Assembly (NCBI RefSeq): GCF_900461525.1
Contig: NZ_UGOD01000002.1
Location: 45,600 to 109,599 of the forward strand
Reading direction: 5' to 3'
DNA length: 64,000 nucleotides
DNA from: Legionella busanensis
Lineage (GTDB): Bacteria; Pseudomonadota; Gammaproteobacteria; Legionellales; Legionellaceae
In this document: piece by piece, positions 1-8,527 of the stretch
Numbering within the stretch: position 1 is the first letter of the stretch
How the letters are laid out: the number at the start of each line of letters is the position of its first letter
Program-made: the position numbers and the translations under genes
Notes under the pieces: generated by a model
The model's database searches: none
Seen by the model: only the letters and a program-made list of their open reading frames with translations
Told to the model about the DNA's origin: nothing

Positions 1-294
1 GCCACAAAACAACCTGAACGCCGCATTGTCACGCACCTGTTGCTCGGTCACTCTATCGGTTAAATCAAACAGCTGCTGCAACAGATAGATGCCTAAATGT
101 ATACGCACACGCAAGGGCCTGCCCATCCAATAGCAGCCACGCTCAGTGCGCTCTAAATCAGGCCTCGCTAATTCAAGTAACGCTTCCCAAGGTAAATGTT
201 GTCCTAAGTGTACAAGCCGATGATCATCAGCAACCTTAATAACAACCTCGCCTCCCCTTACCTCTTGGTCAAACCCAGATACATCTAAACTCAT
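1..294 (-). CDS. IS transposase, N-terminal part (cut by window edge)
   Basis: The reverse strand is open from an ATG at 292-294 to the window edge (98 codons, no stop). The translation begins MSLDVSGFDQEV and continues with a segment rich in RVRIHLGIYLLQ and VTEQQVRDNAAFR. This resembles the N-terminal DUF772-type region of IS5/IS1182-like DDE transposases. The catalytic residues would lie beyond the edge, so family and intactness cannot be judged. GC content is higher than in the neighbouring plasmid genes, which fits an inserted element. The family call rests only on pattern recognition of the N-terminal region. Confidence 0.6.
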   Translation of the reverse strand, partial: MSLDVSGFDQEVRGGEVVIKVADDHRLVHLGQHLPWEALLELARPDLERTERGCYWMGRPLRVRIHLGIYLLQQLFDLTDRVTEQQVRDNAAFRLFCG

Positions 295-458
295 GCTTCT
301 TCTTTTTATAAAACCCTTTACAACAAATGCAATAAAGAGCTTTGTTTTTAGGTCTGCATGATATAGTCTGCAAAATTAAAATCAATCAATAACGCTTATG
401 TCTTTCAACCTGCTCCTCTAGATCATTTCGCGACAGCAACTAAGCCCTCTCTACTTTT

Positions 459-1832
459 CTAAGCAGCTTGATGGTTATACAATTGATATTCTAATTCAGA
501 AATGCTGTTTTCAAGTTCAATAAGTTTAGTTTGTAAGGCATCATAGATTTGTTGCTGCGTATCAATTTCTTGATGCCCTTTTGGCAGAGATTCAATCGTT
601 TCACAGAGTTTTTCAAATTGTTGACTCATAGTTAACCTTAAAGCATCGGCTTTATCTTGGAGTTGATTTAATTGTTGCGTTTTTTTTCTACGTCTATCAG
701 GCCCCTTTTTAAATGCTGGCTCGAGTTCCTGCTCAAGGGTCATAATATCCTTTGTAAGGCTAAACGCTTCTTCCTCTAATCGATTGAGCTGCCGCTTGAT
801 AGAATCGAGCAAGGCTTTTTTATCAATCCCCTTTTGTTGCTCTTGTAGAGCCAGTTCTAAATATCTTTTTTCACTGTGGATAGCGCGTTGAATATTCCCT
901 AATGCGTCTTGCTTTTGTTTAAGCAAACGGCTTTTATCGGAATGAGGTGCCATTAAAGAGGAGGCACCTTGCTCAGTTCTATCAATCGCTAGCTTATCCA
1001 AAGCTTGCTTAAAGTATTGACCGTAATCAGCGTGGTTATAAAAGCCCTTCGGTGTACGCCAACGTTTTTCACGCAAAAGCTTAGCAATAATTTGCACTTT
1101 ATGCTGGATAGTTTCTACCTGCTTTAGCTGCGGTTGATTGGTTAGTGTAAAAATAATTTCTGCAAAGGTTTGTTCCGGTGATGAAAAGTGAACTTGATGC
1201 GCTTGTCTTAAATTATTCATCATGCCTTTAATGTAATTTTTGGTTCGCTCCCCTACCCTTTCTCCAATTAGCTTTTCAATTTGGTAAATTGGATAAAACG
1301 GTTGGTTATTAAGGGGTTTAAACAATTTTTCCACATTAGCTTCAAAGCTAACTGTACTGTTAACTGGATTATTATGATCTGTTTCTTTATTTATAAATAC
1401 AGACTTTTTGTCTTTTTCGATCTCGCCATCTTGATTTAAAAAAGAGCAAGACTTTGCATGGGCATCAGTCGACTTTGTTGTTTCTTCTTTTATCTGAATC
1501 AAATCAAGAAGTTTTTGGGTCACTCGAATATAGAGGCGTTTCGTAACTCGAAAACCATTTTTAGTCGATGCACTGAGTTTGCATGCGCGCTCAATTAATC
1601 CTTTTTGTTCAAACTCTTCTAAGTAGCGACTAATAGACCGCTCCGATAAGGTTAAATCGTTAGCGATTTGAGATAAGGTTCTGGTAAACCAAATCTCCCC
1701 ATCATTAAGGGTGTAGTTGGATATCTGCCACCAGAAAATACATTTATCTAAAAAGACTGCTTTATTATGGCTTTTGGTGTAGTCGGCCAACCTACCAAAA
1801 TGAGCATGGAAAATTGAACAAAGGTTCCCCAT
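459..1832 (-). CDS. Winged-helix DNA-binding protein, paralogue of the 7163-8191 product
   Basis: This 457-aa protein has an N-terminal winged-helix-like region (about residues 10-110) with the pattern LDKCIFWWQ, WFTR, LTLSERSISRYLEEFEQKGLIER. That is a helix-turn-helix followed by a KGLI wing. A middle segment carries QIIAKLLREKRWRTPKGFYNH, and the C-terminal 170 residues are charged and predicted coiled coil. The protein at 7163-8191 shares both the N-terminal region and the RW+TPKGF block, so the two are paralogues. Position beside the iteron origin suggests a replication or regulatory role, but no catalytic motif is visible. The start was chosen as the first ATG. No function is assigned. 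Confidence 0.75.
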   Translation of the reverse strand: MGNLCSIFHAHFGRLADYTKSHNKAVFLDKCIFWWQISNYTLNDGEIWFTRTLSQIANDLTLSERSISRYLEEFEQKGLIERACKLSASTKNGFRVTKRLYIRVTQKLLDLIQIKEETTKSTDAHAKSCSFLNQDGEIEKDKKSVFINKETDHNNPVNSTVSFEANVEKLFKPLNNQPFYPIYQIEKLIGERVGERTKNYIKGMMNNLRQAHQVHFSSPEQTFAEIIFTLTNQPQLKQVETIQHKVQIIAKLLREKRWRTPKGFYNHADYGQYFKQALDKLAIDRTEQGASSLMAPHSDKSRLLKQKQDALGNIQRAIHSEKRYLELALQEQQKGIDKKALLDSIKRQLNRLEEEAFSLTKDIMTLEQELEPAFKKGPDRRRKKTQQLNQLQDKADALRLTMSQQFEKLCETIESLPKGHQEIDTQQQIYDALQTKLIELENSISELEYQLYNHQAA

Positions 1833-1964
1833 AGATAATTTCCTTATCTTTGTTGTTTTTTTAAGGGAACGAAGCTAATATTTTTATTGGAGATATCCAA
1901 AATATTTATTACCTTTGAAAGTTTTAAATATTTTGAGTTTTAGCTTCATTCCGAGTTATGTTTT

Positions 1965-2000
1965 TGTAGTTATGAAGAGTTGCAGCTCTTCATAACTACA
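1965..2000. terminator. 15 bp perfect inverted repeat, hairpin or terminator
   Basis: Arms at 1965-1979 (TGTAGTTATGAAGAG) and 1986-2000 are exact reverse complements, separated by 6 nt. T-rich stretches follow (ATTTTTCATTTTTCC from about 2010). It lies between the leftward winged-helix gene start and the iterons, so it could stop transcription entering the origin. Alternatively it is a structural element of the origin such as a single-strand initiation site. Confidence 0.5.
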
Positions 2001-2130
2001 GTGCTTATCCTAATTTTTCATTTTTCCCCTTTTTAGGACATAAATAATTAATTTTTTATAAGTTTATTAATATTTTTAGTTTTTTTCTTTTAACCGTCAA
2101 ATTATGTAAGGCATTGAAATTAAAAGGTTT

Positions 2131-2508
2131 TCCTAATGGTTCGCCGTAGTATTCCTGATAGTTCGCCAAATTATTCCTGATAGTTCGCCAAATTATTCTT
2201 GGTAGTTCGCCAAATTATTCCTGATAGTTCGCCTTAACTCTTAAATAAATTATTCGTTAGATTGAAATAAATCTTTCTTTTTTTCTATCGTATTCGATAA
2301 TATTCCTGATGGTTCGCCATTTTTTGTTAAATGGCCCGCTATTTCATACCAGATAGTTCGCCATTTAAAGTTGATAGTAAGATATTTATGTTTAGTGAGC
2401 ATGAAAATTGTTTAAATAGAAAATTATTATCAACAATTACCTTAAAAAAATTAATAATTAGGTAATAAAGAAACTGCATTGAAATCTAAAAAAAATTGAT
2501 GGTTCGCC
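2131..2508 (+). repeat. Iteron array, probable plasmid replication origin (oriV)
   Basis: Eight direct repeats share the core GATRGTTCGCC, fuller consensus TTATTCCTGATAGTTCGCC. They end at about 2145, 2167, 2189, 2211, 2233, 2318, 2362 and 2508. Copies two to five are spaced exactly 22 bp apart, about two helical turns, as expected for initiator binding on one face of DNA. The surroundings are very AT-rich. The array sits directly upstream of the initiator gene at 2578, the classic layout of an iteron-controlled theta replicon. A reversed partial core (TGGCGAAC) lies at 2607-2614 inside the initiator gene. The last, isolated copy next to the initiator promoter may serve autorepression. Confidence 0.85.
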
Positions 2509-2577
2509 ATTCCAAGCTTCCAAGTTTCCAAGGTTTGATTTATACTAGATTCAAATTTTGGATTAAGGTTAAATGGA

Positions 2578-3378
2578 ATGGAGCAGTCAATTATTGATGT
2601 GGACCGTGGCGAACGTTTAGCTAATGAGTCAATTGGTATTGATACATTAAAGAATGAAAGAAATTTAATGCTCTTCCCTTTTTGCTCGACCTCTAAGGCA
2701 TTGCGTTTTAAAACTATTAAGTATACCTCAAAAGATAATAAATTTTCACTCGAGGTAACTGCAAATAATGAATATGGAATGGTAAAAATCTGGGATTTTG
2801 ATATTCTACGATTTGTGTTTTCTAAAATCGATACTATTGCAAATAGAACTGGTCATCACCCTTCTTCTGTTACCTTTTCAGCCTATGAATGCTTAAAATT
2901 TCTAGGTAGAAATCCCAAAGCTGGAAAAAACGTTAACTGGTTGAAAGAAGCTCTGGATAGGTTAGCCAGTACAACTTATAAAGGAAATATATTTAAAGAT
3001 GAAGGGAAGCATGTAACAGGTTTCACCTTAGTTAAATATGAATATGTGGAAACATCACGAGGTATTGACAAAATATCTATTTCATTAGATGAAAGACTAG
3101 TTTCATCATTAAGAAATTCTAACTCTTTAGTCACAATAAATGAGCGCGTATTAGAGGAAACATCCGGCCTCAAAAAAAGATTACTTGAATTAGTTGCACT
3201 AAAAGTATCATTTGAAGGTATTTGGATTATTTCAGTTGAGGAACTTCAATGCTTGTGTGCAAATAGCTGGTCCATAGCTAAGTTTAAAAACGAAGTAAAA
3301 TCTTTTCATGATTTACCTTGGAGTGTATCTGAAATTAAGGTGAATGACGAGTCATGTATCCGCTTTGTTAAAAAGTAA
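2578..3378 (+). CDS. repA: Plasmid replication initiator, RepA/RPA family
   Basis: The 266-aa product contains the block NEYGMVKIWDFDILRF, then LKFLGRNPKAGKNVNWLKEALDRL. This matches the recognisable GMATIWDxDxL and LKxALxRLxST signature of the replication initiator protein A (RPA) family. These are winged-helix initiators that bind iterons and open the origin. The gene follows the iteron array by 70 bp. A TATACT element at 2541-2546 is a possible -10. The ATG at 2578 gives the correct N-terminus, but ribosome-binding complementarity upstream is weak, which could mean low expression. The family is recognised from sequence pattern; the role follows from family and iteron context. Confidence 0.85.
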   Translation: MEQSIIDVDRGERLANESIGIDTLKNERNLMLFPFCSTSKALRFKTIKYTSKDNKFSLEVTANNEYGMVKIWDFDILRFVFSKIDTIANRTGHHPSSVTFSAYECLKFLGRNPKAGKNVNWLKEALDRLASTTYKGNIFKDEGKHVTGFTLVKYEYVETSRGIDKISISLDERLVSSLRNSNSLVTINERVLEETSGLKKRLLELVALKVSFEGIWIISVEELQCLCANSWSIAKFKNEVKSFHDLPWSVSEIKVNDESCIRFVKK

Positions 3379-3396
3379 ATGCTACGCGCGTAGCAT
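3379..3396. promoter_or_regulatory. Palindrome, candidate parS centromere site 1
   Basis: ATGCTACGCGCGTAGCAT is a perfect 18 bp palindrome placed just after the repA stop and 28 bp before the parA start. Its 16 bp core recurs exactly at 4817-4832 inside parB. GC-rich perfect palindromes near parAB are typical ParB-binding sites. It could also act as the parA operator. Confidence 0.65.
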
Positions 3397-3423
3397 AAAA
3401 AATAAAAATTGATAGGGGGTATT

Positions 3424-4077
3424 ATGGTTGCAATAGTTATAGCTGTTTCACAAGGTAAAGGTGGAGCCGCCAAGACTACAACGTCAGTAAATTTAGCAGG
3501 AGCCTTAAATGAAATCGGGTACTCGACATTCCTTTTTGACTGGGATATTGGTAAGCCTGATGCAGTTAAGTGGAAAGGTGATGGACAATATATAAATTGG
3601 ATAAAACCTATTAATAAAGAAAATCCAGTAAAAGATATTGAGGAAGCCAAATTAAATTACGAATTTCTCATTTTTGATACACCGCCAAACTACGAGCAAA
3701 ATGCTTTTAAAGCAATTATGGCCTCTGATTTTGTTATTATCCCTACTTCTATTAATTATTTAGATCAAGAAAATGCTAAAGATGCAATATCTGTACCTAT
3801 GTTAGCAAAAAAGCCTTTTAAAATATTAATGAGTAAAGTGAAAAGGGGAACAAAAGAAGGTAAAGAGATAGAGGAAAATATTTATAAGCAAGATATAAGT
3901 TTCAAAGTAATAGTTACTGATAGAAATGTCATTGCTCAATGCCCCCGAAGTAGCCAATGGATTGGTCAATTTGCTAAAGGAAGTGATAGTCATGAACAGT
4001 TTCTTGCATTAGCAAGAGAGGTGATTTCTTGGACAGGGATTAAAGAAATAAGTAAATTATACGAGGTGGCAGAATGA
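3424..4077 (+). CDS. parA: ParA-type partition ATPase
   Basis: Deviant Walker A motif QGKGGAAKTTTS lies near residue 10, switch-like FDWDIGKPD around residue 40, and LIFDTPP near residue 85. This is a short ParA/Soj-type ATPase of 217 aa without an N-terminal HTH (type Ib-like). It moves plasmid copies together with ParB. The ATG at 3424 was chosen because it follows a GGGGG ribosome site at about 3414. A longer form from the TTG at 3409 is possible but less likely. The gene overlaps parB by 4 bp (ATGA), so the two are translationally coupled. Confidence 0.9.
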   Translation: MVAIVIAVSQGKGGAAKTTTSVNLAGALNEIGYSTFLFDWDIGKPDAVKWKGDGQYINWIKPINKENPVKDIEEAKLNYEFLIFDTPPNYEQNAFKAIMASDFVIIPTSINYLDQENAKDAISVPMLAKKPFKILMSKVKRGTKEGKEIEENIYKQDISFKVIVTDRNVIAQCPRSSQWIGQFAKGSDSHEQFLALAREVISWTGIKEISKLYEVAE

Positions 4078-4961
4078 GTACCGATTTTTTAAGTAATATT
4101 GTTAGCAAAATGCAGCAGACTCAAGCTGATCTTGATTTGATAACTAAAGAAACTGAATCAACCGAAAAAGTAGTAAAAAAGGATCCTTGTGAGATTGGAA
4201 ATTGGGAATTTAGAGATAGGCAAGAATTTGAACTTGGAGATATTGAGGCATTATCTATAAGTATTGCATCTAAGGGACAGGCACAGCCTATTATTTTAGT
4301 AGAAGTAAATGATGTATTTAGAGCTAAGGATAATGCTGCTGTAAAATATGTGGTTATAGCTGGCTATAGAAGATGGCTTGCATGTAAATTAAAAAATATT
4401 CCTGTAGATTCAATTATCCGTAAATTAAGTTTTGAACAAGCTATCTCTTGCTTAGTTTCTGAAAATGAAAAGGAAAAGGTATCAGACTACTCAAAAGGAA
4501 TGTTTTATTACAGCCTTCTGCAAAAAGAACGTGTAACAAAAAAAACACTTTATGAAAGGTTAGGAATCAATAGAAGTGTATTTGACAACTTTCTCTCATT
4601 TGCTGAAGTACCTAAAGAAGTGTGGGAAGCAGTGAAGGATATGAGGAATGTTTCAGCTAGGTCCTCTGCTACTATTAAATCTATATGTCAGAAAGGCGAA
4701 AAAGAAAAAAATGCCATTATTTCAATTGCAGATAAAATTGCTTTAGGAATCGGCGAGAAAAAAATTACTGCTCTTGTCAATAAAATAATTAATGAAAATG
4801 ATAGGGTAGCTAAAAGTGCTACGCGCGTAGCATTTTCCAAAAATATTTTCATCGAGGTAAAGAATGACTCGCTTACTTTAACAGCAAGGAAAATTAAAAG
4901 TAAGGATTTAGAAACTTTGCAAGAAAAATTGAGTGAGTTATTAAAGAGCTATATAGCATGA
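4074..4961 (+). CDS. parB: ParB-type partition protein
   Basis: The 295-aa protein has a ParB/Srx-like N-terminal domain (about 40-130) including FELGDIEALSISIASKGQAQPIILV and VIAGYRRWLACK, followed by a helix-turn-helix region (KKTLYERLGINRSVFDNFLSF, about 160-180). It starts within the parA stop. Near codon 250 the DNA reads the same 16 bp palindrome found upstream of parA, encoding SATRVA. A putative binding site is therefore embedded in its own coding sequence. It should bind the palindromes and stimulate the ParA ATPase. Confidence 0.88.
   Translation: MSTDFLSNIVSKMQQTQADLDLITKETESTEKVVKKDPCEIGNWEFRDRQEFELGDIEALSISIASKGQAQPIILVEVNDVFRAKDNAAVKYVVIAGYRRWLACKLKNIPVDSIIRKLSFEQAISCLVSENEKEKVSDYSKGMFYYSLLQKERVTKKTLYERLGINRSVFDNFLSFAEVPKEVWEAVKDMRNVSARSSATIKSICQKGEKEKNAIISIADKIALGIGEKKITALVNKIINENDRVAKSATRVAFSKNIFIEVKNDSLTLTARKIKSKDLETLQEKLSELLKSYIA
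4817..4832. promoter_or_regulatory. Palindrome, candidate parS site 2 inside parB
   Basis: TGCTACGCGCGTAGCA is an exact copy of the core of the palindrome at 3379-3396. It lies within the 3-prime part of the parB reading frame. Two identical 16 bp palindromes bracketing parAB in AT-rich DNA are very unlikely by chance, so a ParB-binding role is inferred. Confidence 0.65.
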
Positions 4962-4996
4962 TTCAGTTAATATTTAATCTCAAGTAAGAGGATTAT

Positions 4997-5170
4997 ATGT
5001 CCAGCAAAACTACTACAGAAACAAATAATGAATTAGTAACTTTAAGCGTCGATATTCCATATGAGCTAAAAGACAAATTAAAATTTAATTCTTATAAAGA
5101 AAAAAGAGCAATAAAAGATATAGTCAGAGTTGCTTTAGAAGAATATTTAAAGAAACAAGAGGATTTATAA
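4997..5170 (+). CDS. Small ribbon-helix-helix protein
   Basis: A 57-aa ORF starts 35 bp after parB with a good ribosome site (TAAGAGG, 4985-4991). The segment LVTLSVDIPYELKDKLKF, followed by AIKDIVRVALEEYLKK, fits the beta-strand, helix, helix pattern of CopG/Arc-type repressors. In this position it is probably a copy-number or partition regulator, or the antitoxin of a lost pair. The role is inferred; the fold prediction is fairly confident. Confidence 0.7.
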   Translation: MSSKTTTETNNELVTLSVDIPYELKDKLKFNSYKEKRAIKDIVRVALEEYLKKQEDL

Positions 5171-5688
5171 ATATTAACTATAATTACTGTTCCTTAAAGA
5201 GCATTTAATTTATTTCAAATTTTTTATGAATCAAATTAAGAAATTTTTAAATCTAAATAAGATTATACATCTTATTTAAAATATAATCTTTTTAATGAAA
5301 GCAATGTCCCTAATAAAAGTTAGTATGAAGCTAAAATTAAAACTTTTAAGTTAAAAGAGTCAAGCAGTAGCCATTAGGCATATAGATAGACGCCAGGATA
5401 ACAGGAATGTTCTCGATAACTAGCATGAATAGTCTGATCAGAAATTTATCGTTTTAATTCTAGGATCTACGACTTCAGATAATTGCCATATTATTAAATA
5501 GTTTTTGTGTTTATTTATAGGAAAAAAGCAGTTTTAACTGATGTTTTTATTTGGCTTTCTTATACGGAAATATCTAAGAAAGACAAATAAGAAAAGGGAA
5601 ATTTCAAACTTTTATTGATCTGCCACTTAGTACGGCGATGCCTTTAAATATACAAGAAAAATAACTGGTTGTAGAATTAGGATGTAAG
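5171..5688. other. AT-rich intergenic stretch, no gene recognised
   Basis: About 520 bp separate the ribbon-helix-helix gene from the transporter. I see no convincing reading frame, RNA gene or strong hairpin. The transporter promoter presumably lies in the last 100 bp. Confidence 0.5.
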
Positions 5689-7146
5689 ATGGATGTCAAA
5701 AAAAAGGTTCAAAAGGGGATAGTGTATTTACACTGGTTAAATGGAATAACAACATTTAGTTTTGCAATTCTATTTTCGTCATTGTCACTTTATCTAACAA
5801 AAAAAGGTGGTTTAAGCCAAACCCAATCTAATAGCATTGTGGGCTTCTTTCTTGCTTCCAATTTTATTTTACATTTTTTTGCAGGCTACCTAGGCGATAG
5901 ATGGTTAAGTAATAGGTTATTATTTGCTATTGCAATTATGGTACAGACATTAGGGGTCATGGTTCTTAATTCTTCTATCTCTCAGCATATATATATAGGA
6001 TTAAGTTTATTTCTCATAGGTTGTGGTTTAGGATCTACCTGTATTAACTGTCTTATTACGCAGCAATTCAGTAATCAAGAAGATCGGTTAAGAGAGAGGG
6101 CATTTTTCTATAATTATAGTGCTATGAATGTAGGCTTTCTCTCCGGGTACATATTAAGCGGATTTATTGATATCAACGATAGCTATGAGCATTTATTTGA
6201 AGTAAGTAACTTAATCAACTTAATTACATTATTTTTAATTATTAAATCATGGAGATATTTTGCTAAAGAAAAAATAAATATTCAAGAGGAGATAAAGCAG
6301 GGCAGATGGGGATTATTATCTGTTCTCGTAATCATACCTGCTCTTTTTGTGGGTTTTTATTACGCCTGGTTAGCTAATAGTCTCATACTTATTATAGGTC
6401 TTATAGCCTTATTTTATTTAGCATTGTTAGGATGTAGGTTAGATAGTAAGAAAGAGAGGAAAAAGGTTTATTCTTTCCTATTTTTAACGATAAGTTCAAT
6501 TGTATTTTGGATGCTTTACTTTGTAGGACCGATGGGGGTTACACAATTTTTGAAGTATAATGTAAATGACTATATAGGCTCGTTTTATATTCCACCACAA
6601 TGGTTGATGAACTTAAATTCACTCTTTGTAATTATTGGCTCACCTATTTTAGTCTATTTGTTTGAACGATTACGAAGAAGACAAATAACTATTTCAATCT
6701 CAAAACAATTCATTTGTTCTCTAGTTTTTATATCCTTATCCTTTTTGGTATTGATTGTCGGCATAGTTCAATCGAGTGCCGAAGGATTAACTGATCTAAG
6801 GTGGATAGTAGTACATTATCTTTTGCAATCGATAGGTGAATTATTAATTGCACCAGTAGGTTATGCCATGATAGGGCATTTAGCACCACAAAAAATGCAA
6901 GGATTGATGATGGGAATATGGATGATGGCTTCAGGAATAGCGGTCACCCTCTCTAATTATTTCTCCAATGTGATGACTCAATCTGAATCAATTAATCCAC
7001 TAATTAGTAATGAATATTATAGGAGCGCATTTACTCAATTAGGACTGTACGCTTTTCTAGGCGCACTTATACTATGGCTATTTTCAAAGACTATTGAGAA
7101 TAGTATTAAAATACTAACACCTCAACCAGTTGAAGGTGCAGCATAA
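5689..7146 (+). CDS. POT/PTR2-like major facilitator transporter
   Basis: This 485-aa polytopic membrane protein has about 12-14 hydrophobic segments. The N-terminal half has GFFLASNFILHFFAGYLGDRWLSNRLLF, which matches the GGxLADRxLG region after helix 2 of proton-dependent oligopeptide (POT) transporters. The end has LLQSIGELLIAPVGYAMIGHLAP, the other typical POT signature. The usual ExxER motif of helix 1 is not visible (HWLNGITTFSF instead), so proton coupling or substrate may differ. It stands alone between the maintenance genes and the biosynthetic cluster. Peptide uptake or export linked to that cluster is possible but unproven. Confidence 0.75.
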   Translation: MDVKKKVQKGIVYLHWLNGITTFSFAILFSSLSLYLTKKGGLSQTQSNSIVGFFLASNFILHFFAGYLGDRWLSNRLLFAIAIMVQTLGVMVLNSSISQHIYIGLSLFLIGCGLGSTCINCLITQQFSNQEDRLRERAFFYNYSAMNVGFLSGYILSGFIDINDSYEHLFEVSNLINLITLFLIIKSWRYFAKEKINIQEEIKQGRWGLLSVLVIIPALFVGFYYAWLANSLILIIGLIALFYLALLGCRLDSKKERKKVYSFLFLTISSIVFWMLYFVGPMGVTQFLKYNVNDYIGSFYIPPQWLMNLNSLFVIIGSPILVYLFERLRRRQITISISKQFICSLVFISLSFLVLIVGIVQSSAEGLTDLRWIVVHYLLQSIGELLIAPVGYAMIGHLAPQKMQGLMMGIWMMASGIAVTLSNYFSNVMTQSESINPLISNEYYRSAFTQLGLYAFLGALILWLFSKTIENSIKILTPQPVEGAA

Positions 7147-7162
7147 CCTAAGATATCAAAAC

Positions 7163-8191
7163 CTATAGTGATGCTAACTCTCCTTTTATTTTAAATAATT
7201 TTAGTTCCTCTTGCGCCAATATTTTAAGGAAGTTTTCTAAAATAGTAGCATTTTTTATCGCTTTAATATCTTTTTTAATGCCATTAATTACGCTTTGTTG
7301 TACTTGTAAAGATTTTTTTAAATTAACTTTAGGGCAAGGACAATAAGTCAAACCATACATGTCTTGCAGGCGCTTACTCGTAGCGACATCATCTAAACCA
7401 GAATAGTTAAGTTCTGCTTGTTTTAGTTTCAATCGTGCTTCATTTTCCTGTTCATATTTCACCTGGTAAAACTTAGCTTCTGGTGAGTACTTGCTAAATC
7501 CCTTTGGGGTTTTCCAACGATGATGACGAAGAAGTTGAGAAATAATATTTATCTTATGTTGGAAAGAGTTAATATTTTCAAACTGCTCTTTATTGCTTAG
7601 TGAAAATAATACTTCATCCAAGACTTGTTTTGGAGAAGATAATTTTACACCATGATTTTTTTGAACATTCAACAGCATTCCTTTAACAATGTTAAGCTCT
7701 CTTAATGGCAATTTAGCATTTAAGTCTTGCTGAGTAACATTATTAATAACTTTATTTACTTCTTTCTTATTAGTATCTGTTGAAACAAGATAATCCATTC
7801 TCTCGCATATAGTATTTTCCGAAGGCGCCTCTTTTTCTTGTATTTCTGTGAAATTCACATTATTTAGTTCTTTTGGAATTAGTTGCAGCCTACTCTGAAA
7901 ATTTTCTGTAATAGTTATAAAAGCTCGAGGTACTCCATAATATTTAAATCTTTTTCTTATAATTAGACCTTTTTCTTCTAAGTTTTTTAGATAGATATAA
8001 ATCCTGCTCTCACTAAAACCTAGTTCTGCTGCGAGTTCAGGAATTTTTCTTGTAAACCATAATCTATTTTCTCGCTTTAAGAGTGTCCCTTGATAATGAA
8101 ATATAATTTTATCTAGAAGAAGGGCTTCCTTCGAGCATTTAGTTAAAGAAAGAAGTTTGTTGAATCCAGAATAGTAAATTGAATTTTTCAT
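7163..8191 (-). CDS. Winged-helix DNA-binding protein, paralogue of the 459-1832 product
   Basis: The 342-aa product shares with the 459-1832 protein the N-terminal block (LDKIIFHYQ, WFTRKIPELAAELGFSESR, YLKNLEEKGLIIRKR) and the central INIISQLLRHHRWKTPKGFSKY. The N-terminal region is a winged-helix; the C-terminus is helical with many lysines. It converges with the transporter gene (16 bp apart) and lies 22 bp downstream of the small HTH gene at 8214-8408, so those two leftward genes are probably cotranscribed. It may control replication or the adjacent operon. No catalytic motif is visible. Confidence 0.72.
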   Translation of the reverse strand: MKNSIYYSGFNKLLSLTKCSKEALLLDKIIFHYQGTLLKRENRLWFTRKIPELAAELGFSESRIYIYLKNLEEKGLIIRKRFKYYGVPRAFITITENFQSRLQLIPKELNNVNFTEIQEKEAPSENTICERMDYLVSTDTNKKEVNKVINNVTQQDLNAKLPLRELNIVKGMLLNVQKNHGVKLSSPKQVLDEVLFSLSNKEQFENINSFQHKINIISQLLRHHRWKTPKGFSKYSPEAKFYQVKYEQENEARLKLKQAELNYSGLDDVATSKRLQDMYGLTYCPCPKVNLKKSLQVQQSVINGIKKDIKAIKNATILENFLKILAQEELKLFKIKGELASL

Positions 8192-8213
8192 AATACATCC
8201 ATGCGGTAAAACA

Positions 8214-8408
8214 TTACTTAATTAAGCCAGAAGTAGCCAGCGTATAGATTAGTTGTGGTGTCGTTTTGCAGTTAAAGCTTGTTTTTAAATCACTTAGTCT
8301 ATAAAGAATATATCTTTTTGATTTTTTTGTATCTTCAGCAATATCATTCACCTGACTGCCATTTATTATCATTTTAATTATCTGGCTATCAACATGGTCA
8401 ATTACCAT
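8214..8408 (-). CDS. Small LuxR/GerE-type helix-turn-helix protein
   Basis: The 64-aa protein is almost only a DNA-binding domain: DSQIIKMIINGSQVNDIAEDTKKSKRYILYRLSDLKTSFNCKTTPQLIYTL follows the four-helix LuxR/GerE pattern. There is no receiver or autoinducer domain. It is divergent from the biosynthetic operon starting at 8591. The 182 bp between them hold a 13 bp inverted repeat and a third half-site, which are likely its operators. Single-domain LuxR regulators often act as dimeric activators. Control of both flanking units is inferred from position. Confidence 0.68.
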   Translation of the reverse strand: MVIDHVDSQIIKMIINGSQVNDIAEDTKKSKRYILYRLSDLKTSFNCKTTPQLIYTLATSGLIK

Positions 8409-8428
8409 TTAAAACTCCATTTAACTTT

Positions 8429-8469
8429 TTTGCATTTCAAGCAACATAATTTATAACTTGAAATGCAAA
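8429..8469. promoter_or_regulatory. Inverted-repeat operator in the divergent promoter region
   Basis: TTTGCATTTCAAG at 8429-8441 and CTTGAAATGCAAA at 8457-8469 are perfect 13 bp inverted repeats with a 15 bp spacer. A third copy of the inner half (CTTGAAAT) is at 8511-8518, directly upstream of the predicted -35 box of the biosynthetic operon. The regulator is most likely the neighbouring LuxR-type HTH protein or the winged-helix protein. Confidence 0.6.
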
Positions 8470-8527
8470 TTTGCAATAAATATTATTATTTTTACTAATA
8501 AATTTTATCACTTGAAATACGAGTTCA

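Noticed and set aside
2131..2362. Iteron cluster considered as a CRISPR array
   Set aside because: Repeats are short (about 19 bp) with 3 bp or irregular spacers, no cas genes, and the initiator gene is adjacent; an iteron origin explains it.
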